Shown here: one piece after another, positions 1-4,867 of the stretch
Numbering within the stretch: position 1 is the first letter of the stretch
Layout of the letters: each line of letters opens with the position of its first letter
Assembly: GCA_028708055.1 (NCBI GenBank)
Contig: JAQVZT010000169.1
Span: 1 to 6,020 of the forward strand
Reading direction: 5' to 3'
Length of the DNA stretch: 6,020 nucleotides
Source: Methanothrix sp.
GTDB taxonomy: Archaea; Halobacteriota; Methanosarcinia; Methanotrichales; Methanotrichaceae
Notes under the pieces: generated by a model
The model's input: only the letters and a program-made list of their open reading frames with translations
What the model was told of the DNA's origin: nothing
Database searches by the model: none
Made by a program: the position numbers and the translations under genes

Positions 1-1
1 A

Positions 2-112
2 GCCGAAGGCCAAAATGTGATCAAGCGGCAAATAAATCTGAGCGATACTCAGAGCTTAGTGCTAAATTTGCTCGGGCAAGACTGCAAAAAATATTATGGG
101 TTAGAATGTTAA
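2..112 (+). CDS. C-terminal end of a probable transposase (5' partial)
   Basis: An open frame enters from the left edge and ends at TAA (110-112). It gives 36 residues, including IKRQINLSDTQSLVLNLLG and ending QDCKKYYGLEC. The pattern of a basic strand, 'INL-x-(D/E)-x-Q', a hydrophobic helix and then 'C-x-K-(Y/F)-Y' resembles the tails of DDE transposases of the IS4/IS1634 type found in methanogens. That family call is from memory and tentative. The frame converges on the PIN gene and overlaps its stop codon at 101-103. The PIN gene lacks its C-terminal half exactly here, which fits an insertion sequence that landed in the toxin gene and whose right end lies shortly after 112. The catalytic part of the protein would lie outside the window. 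Confidence 0.5.
   Translation, partial: AEGQNVIKRQINLSDTQSLVLNLLGQDCKKYYGLEC
86..91 (-). terminator. T-run terminator behind the PIN/AbrB genes
   Basis: Six A on the + strand make a T6 run on the minus strand, ten bases after the stop of the PIN reading frame. Oligo-T without a strong hairpin is the usual archaeal termination signal. It may belong to the inserted element rather than to the original operon. Confidence 0.4.
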
Positions 113-373
113 TGCGAAATGTGGGGTTATAGCTCCATCGGGGATCTCTAAAACAACTGCCTTAAGAAAAATCTGATCAAGAAGAAGCTGGCCGTAATCG
201 CCAAGTTCGCGGGCATACTTTCTGTACTCACCGATGAGGGCTTCATTGGCGATGAGATCCTCCTCGCCTTCGATAAATCTCAGGACAAGATCAGTGGTCC
301 TTGTCCATCCTCTTTTTGCAGCAGCAATGAAAACGTTAGTGTCCAGCAAAAATCTTGTACTTCTCTCGTGCAA
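101..373 (-). pseudogene. PIN-domain toxin, truncated in its C-terminal half (VapC-like)
   Basis: PIN-domain toxins are Mg-dependent RNases that cleave tRNA or other RNA. The N-terminal PIN signature FLLDTNVFIAAAKRG is clear and carries the first catalytic Asp. It is followed by helices with the conserved 'ANEALIGEY' segment. The frame then stops after VLEIPDGAITPHFALTF. Full-length relatives run to about 130-150 residues and carry a second half with 'aD-x-xHAAtcL' and 'livTnD' motifs holding the other acidic residues. Neither motif appears in any frame downstream. I prefer the TTG at 371-373 (90 residues) because GAGG lies nine bases upstream; the TTG at 404-406 would give 101 residues. The start lies inside the 3' end of the AbrB antitoxin gene, so the pair was translationally coupled. 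A transposase tail overlaps the truncated end, the likely cause of the loss. The product should be inactive as a nuclease. Confidence 0.8.
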
Positions 374-602
374 TTCTGTTGCCCTCTTCCTCGACGTCCC
401 TCTCAAGCTTGTCGAGATCTACCTTTCGGGCCTCTTTTATAACGCCTTCCAATATTGTCCTTAGGTCCTTCTTTTTCAGAAGTATCGAGTCGCTTGTGGC
501 TTCGCCTATGACAAACTCGTCGCCAGGGTTCATCTTAAGCCTGGCTAATAAATCGTCTGGGAGCACGATCCTTCCTTTTTCATCAATCTTTACCGTGGAC
601 AT
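336..602 (-). CDS. AbrB/SpoVT-type antitoxin
   Basis: This 88-residue protein has an N-terminal swapped-hairpin DNA-binding domain (about residues 1-46), with the signature VKIDEKGRIVLP followed by LLARLKMNPGDEFVI. A charged helical tail (about 50-88) follows, as in VapB-type antitoxins, where the tail binds and blocks the PIN toxin. The fold dimerises and usually represses its own operon. I chose the ATG at 600-602; a GTG at 615-617 would add five residues but starts before the conserved domain. A TATA-like box at 623-630 would put transcription close to this ATG, so the message may be nearly leaderless. AAGGTG lies 12 bases upstream but is poorly spaced. The gene overlaps its toxin partner, which is truncated. 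The antitoxin itself looks complete, so it may survive as a stand-alone regulator or as a neutraliser of related toxins. Confidence 0.88.
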   Translation of the reverse strand: MSTVKIDEKGRIVLPDDLLARLKMNPGDEFVIGEATSDSILLKKKDLRTILEGVIKEARKVDLDKLERDVEEEGNRIAREKYKIFAGH

Positions 603-622
603 AGGCTTTTCATTCACCTTGC

Positions 623-639
623 ATTTTATAGCTCAGCTA
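623..639 (-). promoter_or_regulatory. TATA box and overlapping palindrome before the AbrB antitoxin
   Basis: On the minus strand TATAAAAT (623-630) is a good archaeal TATA box, placed about 25 bases before the ATG at 602. It partly overlaps the 11-bp perfect palindrome TAGCTCAGCTA (629-639), five-base arms around one central base. AbrB-type antitoxins often bind dyads at their own promoters, so this is a plausible autorepression operator. A second TATA-like stretch, ATTATAAAAGG (703-713), lies further upstream inside the DUF3368 relic. No binding data are implied. Confidence 0.4.
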
Positions 640-684
640 ATGATATTAATCTAACGGTATTGCTGGAAAACGCTTTATGAAAAA

Positions 685-768
685 TCAATCAAGCGACAAG
701 ATCCTTTTATAATCCTTATCACTCAGGCGGAATCCAACCGATTTGAGTTGTGCAGAATTGGAAATGGC
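685..768 (-). pseudogene. DUF3368 (PIN-like toxin) relic with internal deletion
   Basis: Right behind the UPF0175 stop, in the same frame, 28 codons read AISNSAQLKSVGFRLSDKDY and then KRILSLD before TGA (685-687). DUF3368 proteins begin with a strand like 'VISNSSPL', which holds the first PIN acidic-site region, and end with 'L-x-x-aGFRLS-x-x-xY-x-x-iL'. Both ends are recognisable here and abut, so roughly 120-130 codons in the middle are missing. No ATG or GTG remains at its head. DUF3368 genes are the standard downstream partner of UPF0175, which supports the call. Nothing of the catalytic core is left, so it is non-functional. Each matching segment is short; position and order add weight. 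Confidence 0.7.
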
Positions 769-771
769 TGT

Positions 772-1047
772 TCATCGTTCCAGAACTTCTTTAAGAGTTT
801 GGAGATCCTTTTCAGCATCATCGGCTGTATAGTCCAGAGGTACTCCCCTCTCGCTGAGCAGCATGAGCATCTCCCACTTGCTTTTAGTCCCTGCCAGCTC
901 TGCTGCTTTGCCCAGAGAGAGCTTGCCTTCGCGGTAAAGCTCGACTGCCAATGAGCGTTTTATGAAAGGACCCAGTTCGTCTTTGTCAACTCTAATGAGA
1001 GCCAGAACCGAACCGGGAAGGTCCACCACAGCTCGAACCGTTTTCAT
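772..1047 (-). CDS. UPF0175 family antitoxin
   Basis: This 91-residue protein has the usual length and layout of UPF0175 (COG2886). An N-terminal strand, MKTVRAVVDLP, is followed by the segment FIKRSLAVELYREGKLSLGK. A helix-turn-helix, AAELAGTKSKWEMLMLLSE, comes next, and the tail RGVPLDYTADDAEKDLQTL is the family hallmark. UPF0175 members are predicted DNA-binding antitoxins paired with DUF3368 PIN-like toxins. The ATG at 1045-1047 is preferred over the GTG directly before it, since family members begin close to this point. The GGTG touching the ATG is too near to act as a ribosome site. The downstream partner survives only as a 28-codon relic. An IS256-type relic on the other strand begins about 30 bases before the start, so the native promoter has probably been replaced. 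Confidence 0.85.
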   Translation of the reverse strand: MKTVRAVVDLPGSVLALIRVDKDELGPFIKRSLAVELYREGKLSLGKAAELAGTKSKWEMLMLLSERGVPLDYTADDAEKDLQTLKEVLER

Positions 1048-1078
1048 CACCTGATTATTGTATCCGATGTCAAACTAG

Positions 1079-1273
1079 ATATTCAGTTCTCGGATATTCG
1101 ACAAATATTATCGCGTAGAAAGAGCTTTGATCAATGCAATAGCAGAATCATATCTATAAAGAGTCTTGAACAGGCGCATCCAGGAAATTGTTGCGCATCT
1201 TGGTCTTGATCAACTTTCTCCTTCAAGTGTATCGGGCATTTCGAAAGAAATGGATTGGGGAGGTCAGGTTTGA
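1079..1273 (+). pseudogene. IS256/Mutator-family transposase relic
   Basis: A single frame of 65 codons, broken by TAA at 1157-1159, reads FSSRIFDKYYRVERALINAI, then AESYL, stop, RVLNRRIQEIVAHLGLDQ and LSPSSVSGISKEMD, ending at TGA (1271-1273). This matches the N-terminal helical region of Mutator (IS256) transposases in order: 'lF-x-x-Yq-RvE-x-AL', then 'mY-x-x-GvsTR-x-vqeiv', then 'lS-x-S-x-VSrI-x-k-eLD'. The stop falls where the 'qGvsTR' turn should be. The downstream DDE catalytic part is absent, and the next 90 bases show no continuation in any frame. The relic lies head-to-head with UPF0175 and just before DUF1699. It is clearly dead and marks an old insertion with deletion of the rest. 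Confidence 0.82.
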
Positions 1274-1347
1274 AGACGGTATTAATCCATCTAGCTCCAG
1301 CTCGGTGCTAAATCCAGAATTTTAATGAGGATATTACTCGGAAGTGT

Positions 1348-1383
1348 CTATTAATATTAGGGAATGCATCTTAGAGCCTGGAG
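1348..1383 (+). promoter_or_regulatory. TATA box and ribosome site for DUF1699
   Basis: TCTATTAATATTAG (1348-1360) is an AT-rich TATA-like element roughly 37 bases before the DUF1699 ATG, allowing a leader of about a dozen bases. GGAG (1380-1383) sits seven bases before the ATG at 1391 and decides that start over an in-frame ATG at 1364. Confidence 0.4.
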
Positions 1384-1390
1384 TGCAAAA

Positions 1391-1798
1391 ATGAGACTTA
1401 GAGTTATCAGCGCCAGAAATGAAATCCCCAATTTGAACCCAAATGAGAAGACAGTTCACCTGGCTTTCCGGGCCAGTAATGTAGATTTCCTTAACCTGAT
1501 GCAGAGATGCCCCAGGCTGAGAATGATTCAGGTTCCGCCATCCTACCGCAAGACCATGTCCAGCGCCATCCAGGTATTCCTGGAGATGCAGGGAATCGAT
1601 ATGCTGGAAGGCGACGTGTGGGGCCACAGAAAGGATCTGGACGAGTACTTCACCGTGGAAGACAGTACTGTTGAGGAGATCCGCACCCTGGCCGCCAGCG
1701 GCGCATCCGCTGATGAAGTGGCCAATCAGATTCAGAGGAAAGCCAGGATCGGCCCAGAGCTTATCAAGTATATCGCCAAGACCAAGATTACCGCTTGA
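1391..1798 (+). CDS. DUF1699 family protein
   Basis: This 135-residue protein begins MRLRVISARNEIPNLNPNEK, continues with VHLAFRASNVDFL and MQRCPRLRMIQVPPSY, then GIDMLEGDVWGHRKDLDEYF, and ends with AKTKITA. I recognise this as DUF1699, a highly conserved archaeal family of unknown function common in methanogens. The N-terminal half looks alpha/beta. The C-terminal part, ASADEVANQIQRKARIGPEL, looks like a small helical, helix-turn-helix-like bundle, but no catalytic motif stands out. There is no signal peptide or membrane segment, so it should be cytoplasmic. An ATG nine codons upstream has no ribosome site and adds residues not typical of the family. It is the only intact gene on the + strand, and a T-run follows it, so it is probably transcribed alone. 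A cellular role cannot be given from sequence. Confidence 0.85.
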   Translation: MRLRVISARNEIPNLNPNEKTVHLAFRASNVDFLNLMQRCPRLRMIQVPPSYRKTMSSAIQVFLEMQGIDMLEGDVWGHRKDLDEYFTVEDSTVEEIRTLAASGASADEVANQIQRKARIGPELIKYIAKTKITA

Positions 1799-1829
1799 GC
1801 CGCACGCTGTGCAGGCTCAATTATTGTTC

Positions 1830-1834
1830 TTTTT
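1830..1834 (+). terminator. T-run terminator after DUF1699
   Basis: A T5 run inside the pyrimidine-rich stretch TTATTGTTCTTTTTCC lies about 32 bases after the DUF1699 stop. This fits archaeal oligo-T termination. Confidence 0.4.
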
Positions 1835-1856
1835 CCAAGCTCCGCGGCTCTCAACC

Positions 1857-1897
1857 GCAAACTACAAATATCTATAACGATTATATAGATAGTTTGC
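1857..1897. promoter_or_regulatory. AT-rich interrupted dyad with TATA box upstream of the GC-rich RNA region
   Basis: Outer arms GCAAACTA (1857-1864) and TAGTTTGC (1890-1897) are perfect inverted repeats. Inner arms TATCTATA (1869-1876) and TATAGATA (1884-1891) are also perfect inverted repeats, and the right-hand arms overlap by two bases. TTATATAG (1881-1888) can serve as a TATA box for rightward transcription starting near 1905-1912. The symmetry suggests an operator for a dimeric regulator, or a bidirectional promoter. Confidence 0.45.
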
Positions 1898-1904
1898 CGC
1901 TTCA

Positions 1905-2396
1905 TGCCATTGAATAGGGTGGCGTGCGTGCCGTGGGCTTAACGAATCCAATGATGCTCTGATGACAAGGGCCTTTGCTCCACCGTGGAGCAGTTTGCGC
2001 TGGCTCCTAGGGCTGGCTGATAAAAATCCCTTGGTAACAGGAGATGCATGCCGTCGTGGCCTGCATTTGGCTTCGGAGCCTGTGAGGCTGAAACTCGGCG
2101 GGCAGAAAAAGTTGCGCGCTGTAAATGGCGCAGCAATCCGCCGGATCTCACGCTAATACACGGTCGGGAGCATGTTGCGGCATAAGCTGAGGCTAGAGGG
2201 CGAGCAAGAGGCCCCATGAAAAGGGTTCCCTTAGATCGGACGCTGTGTGAGATTCCAGCGCTACTGCGGCCTTCAAGCCCGGCCAAAAGTCGAGCTTCGG
2301 GCAGGGTCAGGCCGTCACTTCGCGGTGATCGGCTCCTCTGCGGAGGGCGCTGTGGATTTCGGCGCTGGCCTGCCTGGGACTTGATATCTCTTTTTC
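1905..2396 (+). ncRNA. Candidate large structured RNA, family not recognised
   Basis: About 490 bases, clearly GC-richer than the flanks, lie between a TATA-bearing dyad and a T-run (2391-2395), and no ORF in them looks protein-coding. Self-complementary segments visible by eye: 1977-1981/1987-1991; 2044-2052/2058-2066 (eight of nine pairs, loop GTCGT); 2069-2072/2077-2080 with a TCGG loop; 2111-2117/2128-2134 (seven pairs); a long-range helix 2143-2153/2245-2256 with one bulge; 2257-2261/2362-2366, which would stack on that helix; and nested helices 2301-2306/2336-2341 and 2311-2318/2325-2333 around TTCGCG. I looked for RNase P RNA landmarks (GAGGAAAGTCC, ACAGAA), the SRP RNA helix 8 signature (GGAAG...AGCAG), the cobalamin riboswitch box and group II intron domain V, and found none. 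Exact ends and strand are inferred from the promoter and T-run. It could still be chance pairing in a GC-rich spacer. Confidence 0.5.
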
Positions 2397-2803
2397 GTAT
2401 GGATCTTTGGTGTCAGAGGATCTTTTCTCAACTTCAAGCAAAAGACTTTTATATCGGCAATTGACGTATAGTGTATTGGCGAAAGTCGATGGCTATTTTC
2501 CCTCCTACATCCAATTGACTTTCTCCTCCCTCCTTCTTATCCATCTTTATTGAGGATCCTACAGCGTCCGGTTTCATTCATCCTGAGCTTCCTAAAGACT
2601 TATAGCCTGGCTCGTCCTTCATTCCTTCTAGAACGCCAGCCATAAGGAGGAGAGAGGCAAAAATCGGAGTGATAGGGCTTGACGACTGGCCAGGCTCACA
2701 GCTCCATCCATTCCCAGCAGCGTTTTTGTGGGTGCTCGTAAGAATGCAAGTTGTATGTACTACTTTGTGCAACTCGTTCAAATCGGCCTAAATCCTCTTC
2801 TGC
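2397..2803. other. Stretch without a convincing gene
   Basis: About 400 bases of lower GC. The minus strand holds two consecutive small frames, joined by the TGA/ATG at 2575-2580. One runs 2578-2781 (TTG start, 67 codons, with a hydrophobic stretch PITPIFASLLLMAGVLEGM). The other runs 2449-2577 (ATG start, 42 residues, MKPDAVGSSIKMDKKEGGES and onward). I recognise neither. On the + strand, AAGGAGG (2644-2650) precedes a short frame reading AKIGVIGLDDWPGSQ with no good start codon. TATA-like CTTTTATATCGG (2446-2457) has no gene after it. Given the relics around it, this may be decayed coding sequence. Confidence 0.3.
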
Positions 2804-2971
2804 CTAACAGCCTATTCCATACTTTATGAACTCACTAATCAAGTCAACTTGATTGGCCACCTCATAGCGGTCAATTTTTGCTACGGATAACGTTTCTTGT
2901 AAGCCTATTTCCCATAGCGCACACGCATCGGGTTTGAGCCTGAAAGCATCCTTATAATAATATCTTGTAGT
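2804..2971 (-). pseudogene. TPR-like protein relic, 3' end only
   Basis: Between TAA (2972-2974) and TAG (2804-2806) the minus strand is open for 55 codons with no ATG, GTG or early TTG start. It reads YYYKDAFRLKPDACALWEIG, then LQETLSVAKIDRYEVANQVD and LISEFIKYGIGC. The segment 'yyKdAfrLkPd-x-x-alwe-iG' follows the helix A to helix B pattern of a tetratricopeptide repeat, including the Pro that begins a repeat boundary. It looks like the last repeat and tail of a longer protein whose front has been lost; other frames upstream hold no continuation. TPR proteins mediate protein-protein contacts and are abundant in methanogens. No function can be assigned. Confidence 0.5.
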
Positions 2972-2982
2972 TTAATGCGCTT

Positions 2983-2996
2983 CGAAAAAAGAGAGT
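2983..2996 (-). terminator. T-run terminator downstream of the surface-protein gene
   Basis: On the minus strand CTCTCTTTTTTCG carries T6 (2985-2990), about 90 bases after the stop at 3081. A perfect hairpin, GCAAATG/CATTTGC with a five-base loop (3033-3051), lies between the stop and this run. Together they are the best candidate for the 3' end of that transcript. Confidence 0.4.
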
Positions 2997-3080
2997 GTGG
3001 CTTGCAGGTTGTATATACTGTTAGAGATCACAGCAAATGCCATTCATTTGCGGCAAACCTCAGAACCACCTTCAACTCCT

Positions 3081-4550
3081 CTATTCTACCGGGCAGATAG
3101 TCATAGCGTAATGCAATAATCTGTAGCTGATAACGTCGTTGCGGTAGTAGATGTACGCATATCCCGGCATTGGCATGCTTTCATAGCAACTGGTTTCAGG
3201 GTCGTCCTCTGTCACAACGACTCTGCTATTTCCATAATCTCCCTTAACCACTACAGAATAATAATGCTTTGCGCGGAACTGATATGGCCCGTAGTTCTTC
3301 CAGTCCTGGGGTTCAGATCCCATTGGGCCTTCCACTGGTGAAACCCAAATCATATAGCTTCCCGTTGGTACCGGAGGTCCCATGGTTACATTGCAGGGAT
3401 TTAGGTTCAGATCCGGGAATACCTTCGTCCAATGAGTGCCACAGGGCTTTCCTCCATTTGTAGGTTCCATCACCAGACGGAAATTAAAAGTCGTGTAGCA
3501 GTCGATACAATAAGGTTCATCATGAGGCGATAGAACTTTTACATCATCTCCGAATGTGCCTGATTCAGTAAGATAGCCTGGTGCTGAAGCTGAAACCTTG
3601 TAATTTCCAGGCATCAGGTGAATGGAATATTTCCCATCAGGGCTGACATTCACGGTTTTCGTGGTACCGCTCTTAAGACTGGTGGCGGATACGATCGCAT
3701 TAGGAATCGGATCGAATAAAACCACTTCCAATACATCGCCACGAATTCCCGTATCGCCCTCGACAACATTTAATGTATTCCATGCTTCTCCAGTCCTTCC
3801 TTCATCATCGGTAACCTGCACCGTGATCATGTATTCACCTGGTAATACTCCACTTTCAAGTCTAATTTTGTACCCCGTTTCTCCTTCTAATTTTACGTTA
3901 TCCTTGTACCATACGTAGTTGAGGGGAGTTTTGTAATCACCTGAGACTTCCGCTTCGATCTCTATTACATCGACGTCAGTGGTTTTTTCTGGATAGACAA
4001 CTAATTTTACATCCAATGGTTGTTTTTCACTATTTATATCAGTACCCGGGATTTGAGTTGTCTTCTCACTTGCACCCGAGCCTAATTCGAGTCTGTAGAG
4101 CAATCCAGCAGGACCATATTCGTTAGCAACGATTATTTTAAGTGTATTTGCCCCTTGTCTGAGCTTATCAGCACAGTCATATGTTTCGGCTGAATACCAA
4201 TCGCCGTCGCTGCCGACTTCCAGGTCATTTATAAATGCTTGATAGCTGTTATCGCAGGTTATCGTCAGCTTTCCATATGTTGGAGGACCATCAATATAAA
4301 AATCCCTATTGTAGGTATGTACTTCTTTATCTACAAATTGCGAGCTGGACCAGGTCCATTTGGCTAATGGATCACTTATTGGATTGCCCCAGGATGGATG
4401 GTTCCAAGATAGTGGCTTCCACACATCTCCATCATCCCCACTTCTGAGGACTAAGGAACCAAGTGCTTGGGATTGACCCATTGTCTGTCCGAATGTTGGC
4501 GTACACAGTACAACTAAAGCTAACAATACCGGGAAAATTTTTATTCTAAT
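3081..4550 (-). CDS. Secreted multidomain surface protein (galactose-binding-like, PKD/Ig-like and carboxypeptidase-regulatory-like domains)
   Basis: The frame is open well upstream of its first TTG (4524-4526). Taking ATT at 4548-4550 as the start gives 489 residues and a textbook signal peptide, MRIKIFPVLLALVVLCTPTF, cut near G21/Q22. It also leaves six bases to a strong GGAGGG ribosome site (4557-4562). Starting at the TTG would lose the basic n-region. Mature domains by eye: a galactose-binding-like jelly roll, about 30-158 (DNSYQAFINDLEVGSDGDWY, GANTLKIIVANEYGPAGLLY); a PKD/Ig-like domain, about 178-263 (NYVWYKDN, GEYMITVQVTDDEGRTGEA); a carboxypeptidase-regulatory-like domain, about 267-363 (PNAIVSAT, PDGKYSIHLMPGNYKVSASA); and a C-terminal region I do not recognise. 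Eight cysteines remain after cleavage, which may form disulfides outside the cell. There is no C-terminal membrane anchor, so it is secreted or held by other means. Carbohydrate or surface binding is an inference from the domains; no enzyme motif is seen. Confidence 0.82.
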   Translation of the reverse strand: MRIKIFPVLLALVVLCTPTFGQTMGQSQALGSLVLRSGDDGDVWKPLSWNHPSWGNPISDPLAKWTWSSSQFVDKEVHTYNRDFYIDGPPTYGKLTITCDNSYQAFINDLEVGSDGDWYSAETYDCADKLRQGANTLKIIVANEYGPAGLLYRLELGSGASEKTTQIPGTDINSEKQPLDVKLVVYPEKTTDVDVIEIEAEVSGDYKTPLNYVWYKDNVKLEGETGYKIRLESGVLPGEYMITVQVTDDEGRTGEAWNTLNVVEGDTGIRGDVLEVVLFDPIPNAIVSATSLKSGTTKTVNVSPDGKYSIHLMPGNYKVSASAPGYLTESGTFGDDVKVLSPHDEPYCIDCYTTFNFRLVMEPTNGGKPCGTHWTKVFPDLNLNPCNVTMGPPVPTGSYMIWVSPVEGPMGSEPQDWKNYGPYQFRAKHYYSVVVKGDYGNSRVVVTEDDPETSCYESMPMPGYAYIYYRNDVISYRLLHYAMTICPVE

Positions 4551-4683
4551 AGATCTCCCTCCATAATGTTAGTGTATTTGATTTACATAACGAAATAGTT
4601 TGTGCAGCAAGGTGTGCTAGAATTCTCATCCCCGCACGATCGCTCAATTTTGCAAGTAACACGCACTCAATCTTTGCCTTCAT
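4546..4683 (-). CDS. Possible small leader ORF before the surface-protein gene
   Basis: ATG at 4681-4683 opens 45 codons, MKAKIECVLLAKLSDRAGMR and onward, ending WREIY at TAG (4546-4548). The stop overlaps the proposed ATT start of the surface protein (4548-4550), a layout typical of translational coupling. The TATA box at 4711-4720 would place the transcript start only a few bases before this ATG, as in leaderless archaeal messages. The peptide has no recognised domain and no ribosome site of its own. Chance openness of a 45-codon frame is quite possible. Confidence 0.3.
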   Translation of the reverse strand: MKAKIECVLLAKLSDRAGMRILAHLAAQTISLCKSNTLTLWREIY

Positions 4684-4710
4684 CCCAGCCAGAATCAGAG
4701 CCTATGATAT

Positions 4711-4720
4711 TTTTATAAAT
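4711..4720 (-). promoter_or_regulatory. Strong TATA box, probably for the surface-protein transcript
   Basis: The best TATA match in this intergenic region is ATTTATAAAA on the minus strand, preceded by purine-rich CGAAAG, a fair BRE. Transcription would start near 4690, about 140 bases before the surface protein. The box is nearly palindromic and could also drive rightward transcription from about 4741. A perfect hairpin GACCT/AGGTC (4729-4742, loop CGCA) lies next to it. Confidence 0.5.
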
Positions 4721-4867
4721 ATGCTTTCGACCTCGCAAGGTCTTATGTTGCGCGGCGGATTCTATAGCGATTTTTTAATTTCAAAGATGCCGATAATTCG
4801 ATACCATGCAATCATCGATAAATCATTCCATAGTCTGCTGGAATGGTTTGTTTGCCGGAACCGAAAT

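Noticed and set aside
1936..1943. RNase P RNA 3' P4 strand, because of GGGCTTAA
   Set aside because: It sits at the 5' end of the candidate RNA, and the partner GAGGAAAGTCC and ACAGAA signatures are absent on both strands.
1939..2286. 115-codon minus-strand ORF
   Set aside because: It lies across the GC-rich structured stretch, has no recognisable motif or ribosome site, and its composition (Ser, Arg, Ala, Pro) is typical of chance ORFs in GC-rich DNA.
2301..2341. SRP RNA helix 8, because of GGTCAGGCCG
   Set aside because: The apical GGAA and the opposing AGCAG side of the symmetric loop are missing. Only the 5' side resembles it.
2837..2854. Perfect palindrome AATCAAGTCAACTTGATT as an operator
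   Set aside because: It lies inside the TPR-like relic's coding frame (codons for NQVDLI), with no promoter next to it. Probably coincidental.
3622..3918. 98-codon + strand ORF
   Set aside because: It is antisense to the clearly coding surface-protein gene.
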